A DNA stretch of 64,000 bases from Ammoniphilus oxalaticus (GTDB lineage: Bacteria; Bacillota; Bacilli; Aneurinibacillales; RAOX-1): contig NZ_MCHY01000008.1 of assembly GCF_003609605.1 (NCBI RefSeq), forward strand, positions 310,001 to 374,000, read 5' to 3'. This document shows positions 61,023 through 64,000 of this stretch, in pieces. The notes below the pieces were generated by a model. The model was not told the origin of the DNA. It saw only the letters and a list, made by a program, of their open reading frames with translations, and did no database searches. Position numbers and translations under genes: made by a program. Position 1 is the stretch's first letter. The number at the start of each line of letters is the position of its first letter.

Positions 61023-62123
61023 ATGAGGATTATACTTACAGGCGGCGGGACAGGCGGTCATATTTATCCGGCTCTAGCCATAGCCAAGGAGCTGAGGGAA
61101 CGCCATCCAGATGTAGAAATTTTGTACATCGGCAGCGAAACAGGGCTAGAAGCGCGCCTTGTTCCAAAGTCGGGAATTCCATTTGAATCGATTGAGATTA
61201 GCGGTTTTAGAAGAAGTTTATCGTTCGAAAATGTGAAGACGGTTTATCGTTTTCTAAAAGGGGTTCGACGTTCGCGTTCGTTGATTCGATCGTTTTCAGC
61301 TGATGCAGTGATCGGTACAGGTGGCTATGTCTGCGGCCCTGTTGTTTATGCCGCCGCGAAACAGGGGATTCCGACGCTCATTCATGAGCAGAATGTCATT
61401 CCTGGTTTGACCAACAAATTTCTCGCCAAGTATGTCTCGCGGATTGCGGTTTCTTTTACGGGATCTGCGCAGTATTTTCCAACGGACAAAGTCGTCGTTA
61501 CTGGGAATCCAAGAGCAACCGAAGTGGCAAAGGCTGACCCAACTCGAGGTCGGTCTTCGCTTGCTTTAAGCGGGTCAAAACGTCTCGTGTTAGTTGTCGG
61601 CGGCAGTAGGGGCGCGCGGGCAATTAATGAAGCGTTTATTGAAGCAATTCCACAATTGGAGAAACAGCGCAACACGCATTTTGTGTATGTCACGGGTGAA
61701 GTCCATTATGAACAAGTGAAGCAAATGTTGGAACAGAGCGGCCAAACCATGGGGAACATCAGCGTGTTTCCTTATATCTATAATATGCCGGAAGTGCTAG
61801 CGACAACCGAATTGATAATTAATCGAGCAGGGGCTTCTTTTCTCGCCGAAATAACATCGCTTGGGATTCCTTCGATTTTAATCCCATCACCGTATGTGAC
61901 GAATAATCACCAAGAAAAAAACGCGCGCTGGTTAGAGGGGCATGGGGCAGCGGCTGTGTTGCTTGAACGCGACCTAACCGCTAATTCGCTAGTGACCGAG
62001 ATTGAACAAATTGTTCATGTACCGCAGCGTCTACAATTGATGAAGCAAGCCGCCAAGAAATTAGGCGAACCGCAAGCGGCTGATAAAATTTATGAAGAGA
62101 TTCAGAAGCTGATGCGTCGCTAG
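61023..62123 (+). CDS. murG: Lipid II synthase MurG
   Basis: Peripheral GT28 glycosyltransferase of 366 residues that adds GlcNAc to lipid I. Glycine-rich start LTGGGTGGHIYPALAIA, LVVGGSRGARAIN, then AGASFLAEI and PYVTNNHQEKNAR in the C-terminal UDP-GlcNAc site. ATG after GTGGTGAT. Confidence 0.94.
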   Translation: MRIILTGGGTGGHIYPALAIAKELRERHPDVEILYIGSETGLEARLVPKSGIPFESIEISGFRRSLSFENVKTVYRFLKGVRRSRSLIRSFSADAVIGTGGYVCGPVVYAAAKQGIPTLIHEQNVIPGLTNKFLAKYVSRIAVSFTGSAQYFPTDKVVVTGNPRATEVAKADPTRGRSSLALSGSKRLVLVVGGSRGARAINEAFIEAIPQLEKQRNTHFVYVTGEVHYEQVKQMLEQSGQTMGNISVFPYIYNMPEVLATTELIINRAGASFLAEITSLGIPSILIPSPYVTNNHQEKNARWLEGHGAAAVLLERDLTANSLVTEIEQIVHVPQRLQLMKQAAKKLGEPQAADKIYEEIQKLMRR

Positions 62124-62216
62124 GCGTTTGTCACACTGAAATCAGACCCCGCATAGGTTAAAGTATCACGTGATATCAAGATCTCAAAGGCAATGCTTTG
62201 GAAGGGGTAAGTAGCT

Positions 62217-63122
62217 ATGAGGGAATTTTTAAAACAAGTAAGAGCAGAAGACGTAGGGATTATTCTAGAGAAAGAACCCCTTGCCAACCATACCACATGG
62301 AAAATTGGCGGCCCGGCAGATGCATTGATTCAACCAAAAGATAAAGCAGGGTTGGTCAAAACAATGCGATTGATTTACCAACATCAGTTACCTTGGCGAG
62401 TCATTGGGAGAGGTTCCAATTTATTGGTACGGGACAAGGGAATCCGCGGTGTCGTAATTAAATTGGCTGATGGATTGGATTATCTTCGGTTTGAAGATGA
62501 TGTGGCGCATGTCGGAGCAGGATATTCGTTTATTAAATTGTCGGTGATGGCGGGAAAGCAGGGACTCACGGGATTGGAGTTTGCTGGCGGAATACCTGGT
62601 ACTGTTGGAGGAGCTGTCTATATGAATGCCGGTGCCCATGGATCTGATATATCACGCGTGTTTAAGTCAGCTGAAGTTGTGCTGGAAACAGGGCAATTGG
62701 TTGAGTATGGCCTTGAAGATATGAGATTTAGGTATCGACATTCTTTGTTGCAGGAGCAGCCAGGTTTGGTCGTGGGAATAACGTTGCAGTTGGCCCGCGG
62801 CGATAGAAAAAAGATTGCGGAAGCGATGGCGAAACATAAAAGTAGGCGCAGAGTCACCCAACCGCTGCAACAGCCATGCGCGGGAAGCGTGTTTCGCAAT
62901 CCGTTACCTGAACATGCGGGACAATTGATTGAAGAAGCAGGTTTAAAAGGTTTTAAATTGGGGGGAGCTCAAGTCTCTGAAAAACATGCAAACTTTATCG
63001 TAAATGTAGGGGATGCGACCGCCCAAAATGTGCTTGATTTAATTAGACATATACAAAAAGTAGTAGCTGAAAAGTATGAGGTGCAATTAGCGCCGGAAGT
63101 TGAAGTGGCGGGTGAAGGATAA
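62217..63122 (+). CDS. murB: UDP-N-acetylenolpyruvoylglucosamine reductase MurB (type II)
   Basis: FAD/NADPH enzyme of 301 residues. NHTTWKIGGPADAL, the FAD segment IGRGSNLLVRDKGIRGV, GIPGTVGGAVYMNAGAHG and the proton-donor serine in AGSVFRNP. The final glutamate is in LAPEVEVAGE. ATG with AAGGGG upstream. Directly before murA. Confidence 0.93.
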   Translation: MREFLKQVRAEDVGIILEKEPLANHTTWKIGGPADALIQPKDKAGLVKTMRLIYQHQLPWRVIGRGSNLLVRDKGIRGVVIKLADGLDYLRFEDDVAHVGAGYSFIKLSVMAGKQGLTGLEFAGGIPGTVGGAVYMNAGAHGSDISRVFKSAEVVLETGQLVEYGLEDMRFRYRHSLLQEQPGLVVGITLQLARGDRKKIAEAMAKHKSRRRVTQPLQQPCAGSVFRNPLPEHAGQLIEEAGLKGFKLGGAQVSEKHANFIVNVGDATAQNVLDLIRHIQKVVAEKYEVQLAPEVEVAGEG

Positions 63123-63139
63123 CCCGGAGGTGTGAAACG

Positions 63140-64000
63140 ATGGAGAAATTTGCAGTGCAAGGAGGTAAGCCGTTAAACGGCAGCCTTCGAATCCACGGTT
63201 CGAAAAATGCGGCGCTGCCGATCCTTGCAGCAGCAACATTAGCGGAAGGTCAATCCTCCATTCAGGATGTTCCTCACCTAATTGATATTAACGTGATGCT
63301 TGAAATATTGAATGCCCTTGGGGCGGAAGTTACGCATCAAAATTCATCCCTTCAGCTTGACACATCATCCTTATCATCCTCACATATTCCCCAGCATTTG
63401 ATGGGAAAAATGCGTTCTTCCATTTTCCTGATGGGTCCATTATTGGCGAAACTCGGTCAGGTTACTGTTTATCCGCCAGGCGGATGCGCGATTGGAGATC
63501 GAAAGATTGATCTCCACTTACAAGGGCTAGCCGCGCTTGGCGCGAAAGTTGAAGTTGAGAAAGATTACATTCACTGCGCCGCGGATCAACTCGTTGGAGC
63601 TGACATCAAGTTGGCATACCCAAGTGTTGGGGCTACGGAAAACATTATGATGGCGGCGACGTTAGCGAATGGCAGAACCTTGATTCGGAATGCGGCGAGA
63701 GAACCGGAGATTATTGATTTACAAGACTTCCTGAACCAAATGGGGGCTAAAGTTCAAGGGGCTGGAACCTCGGTCATTGAAATTGAGGGAGTGAAGCGGC
63801 TTAAATCGACGGACTATCGCGTTATCCCAGATCGGATCGTAGCGGGGACGATGATGCTGGCAGTATCTATGACTAAAGGAGAATTATTATTAGAAAACAT
63901 CAATATGGATCACCTTGCTCCACTGGTGAAAGTTATAGAGGGACGCGGTGTTGAAATCAATTATTCGCATGATATAATAAACATAGCTTCTCAAAATTGC
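63140..64000 (+). CDS. murA: UDP-N-acetylglucosamine 1-carboxyvinyltransferase MurA, 3' truncated
   Basis: First 287 residues of MurA, cut by the window end (normal about 420-440). It makes UDP-GlcNAc-enolpyruvate, the first committed step. GSKNAALPILAA carries the key lysine, and the fosfomycin-target cysteine is in PPGGCAIGDRKIDLHL. GGAGGTG lies 7 bases before the ATG. In B. subtilis divIB follows murB; here murA does. Confidence 0.94.
   Translation, partial: MEKFAVQGGKPLNGSLRIHGSKNAALPILAAATLAEGQSSIQDVPHLIDINVMLEILNALGAEVTHQNSSLQLDTSSLSSSHIPQHLMGKMRSSIFLMGPLLAKLGQVTVYPPGGCAIGDRKIDLHLQGLAALGAKVEVEKDYIHCAADQLVGADIKLAYPSVGATENIMMAATLANGRTLIRNAAREPEIIDLQDFLNQMGAKVQGAGTSVIEIEGVKRLKSTDYRVIPDRIVAGTMMLAVSMTKGELLLENINMDHLAPLVKVIEGRGVEINYSHDIINIASQNC

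Noticed and set aside
1-64000. CRISPR array, tRNA, rRNA, transposase or prophage
   Set aside because: No regularly spaced repeat, cloverleaf sequence, rRNA core or mobile-element protein could be recognised; the HEPN protein alone is not evidence of a CRISPR locus.

Overview
This window is bacterial chromosome from a spore-forming, Gram-positive member of the Bacillales. By eye the G+C is in the low-to-mid 40s percent, genes are densely packed, purine-rich ribosome binding sites are strong, and GTG and TTG starts are frequent. The gene content is that of a Bacillus-like cell: a ComK-like competence factor, a GerM lipoprotein, SpoVD and SpoVE, an RsfA/GerR-type prespore regulator, YlaJ, YlaK, YktB, YqgX and YqgY, MgsR, BshC (bacillithiol), RNase J and SpeA. 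The genus cannot be fixed from sequence alone. No tRNA, rRNA, CRISPR array, phage gene or transposase was seen.

Layout. 1-4.6 kb: the end of a cell-wall amidase gene, a GerM lipoprotein, then a PhnD-PhnE-PhnC-type ABC transporter with a LysR regulator. 4.6-12.1 kb: acyl-CoA ligase, PssA, small unknown proteins, UppP, a cysteine-rich orphan, a ComK-like factor, RNase J and CarD. 12.2-18.5 kb: mostly uncharacterised genes, including an S1-domain protein, a TetR regulator, a zinc-finger-like orphan, a GNAT protein and a protein with a HEPN ribonuclease-like motif. 18.6-28.2 kb: FabI, a PHP phosphoesterase, PgpA/YutG, a ScoC-like MarR regulator, a shortened CcoG-like protein, arginine decarboxylase SpeA, YktB and unknowns. 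28.3-38.4 kb: a HAD phosphatase, the yla group (ylaH, ylaL, ylaJ, ylaK) with a cytochrome c and a glutaredoxin-like protein mixed in, then yqgX, a MidA-type methyltransferase, yqgY, an MgsR-type Spx protein and a 5'-3' exonuclease.

38.6-44.3 kb: an RsfA/YlbO regulator followed by a five-gene leucine/methylcrotonyl-CoA catabolic operon (yngHA-yngHB-yngG-yngF-yngE type). 44.3-49.5 kb: ketopantoate reductase, a DUF3397 membrane protein, an XRE-cupin regulator, bshC and an archaeal/Thermotoga-type S-adenosylhomocysteine hydrolase. 49.5-64 kb: the division and cell wall (dcw) cluster mraZ-rsmH-ftsL-pbpB-spoVD-murE-mraY-murD-spoVE-murG-murB-murA, with murA cut by the window end.

How it works together: the last 15 kb build the peptidoglycan precursor (MurA, MurB, MurE, MurD, MraY, MurG) and polymerise it at the septum or spore cortex (FtsL, PBP2B, SpoVD, SpoVE). 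UppP elsewhere in the window recycles the lipid carrier, and FabI, PssA and PgpA supply membrane lipid. The most notable observations are a tandem GTGGGG array at 10-bp spacing directly before mraZ, which looks like a MraZ autoregulatory operator; a solitary HEPN protein resembling the effector half of type III CRISPR accessory nucleases without any CRISPR locus here; the unusual AhcY between bshC and mraZ; a CcoG homologue that lacks its ferredoxin segment; and several palindrome-rich intergenic regions.
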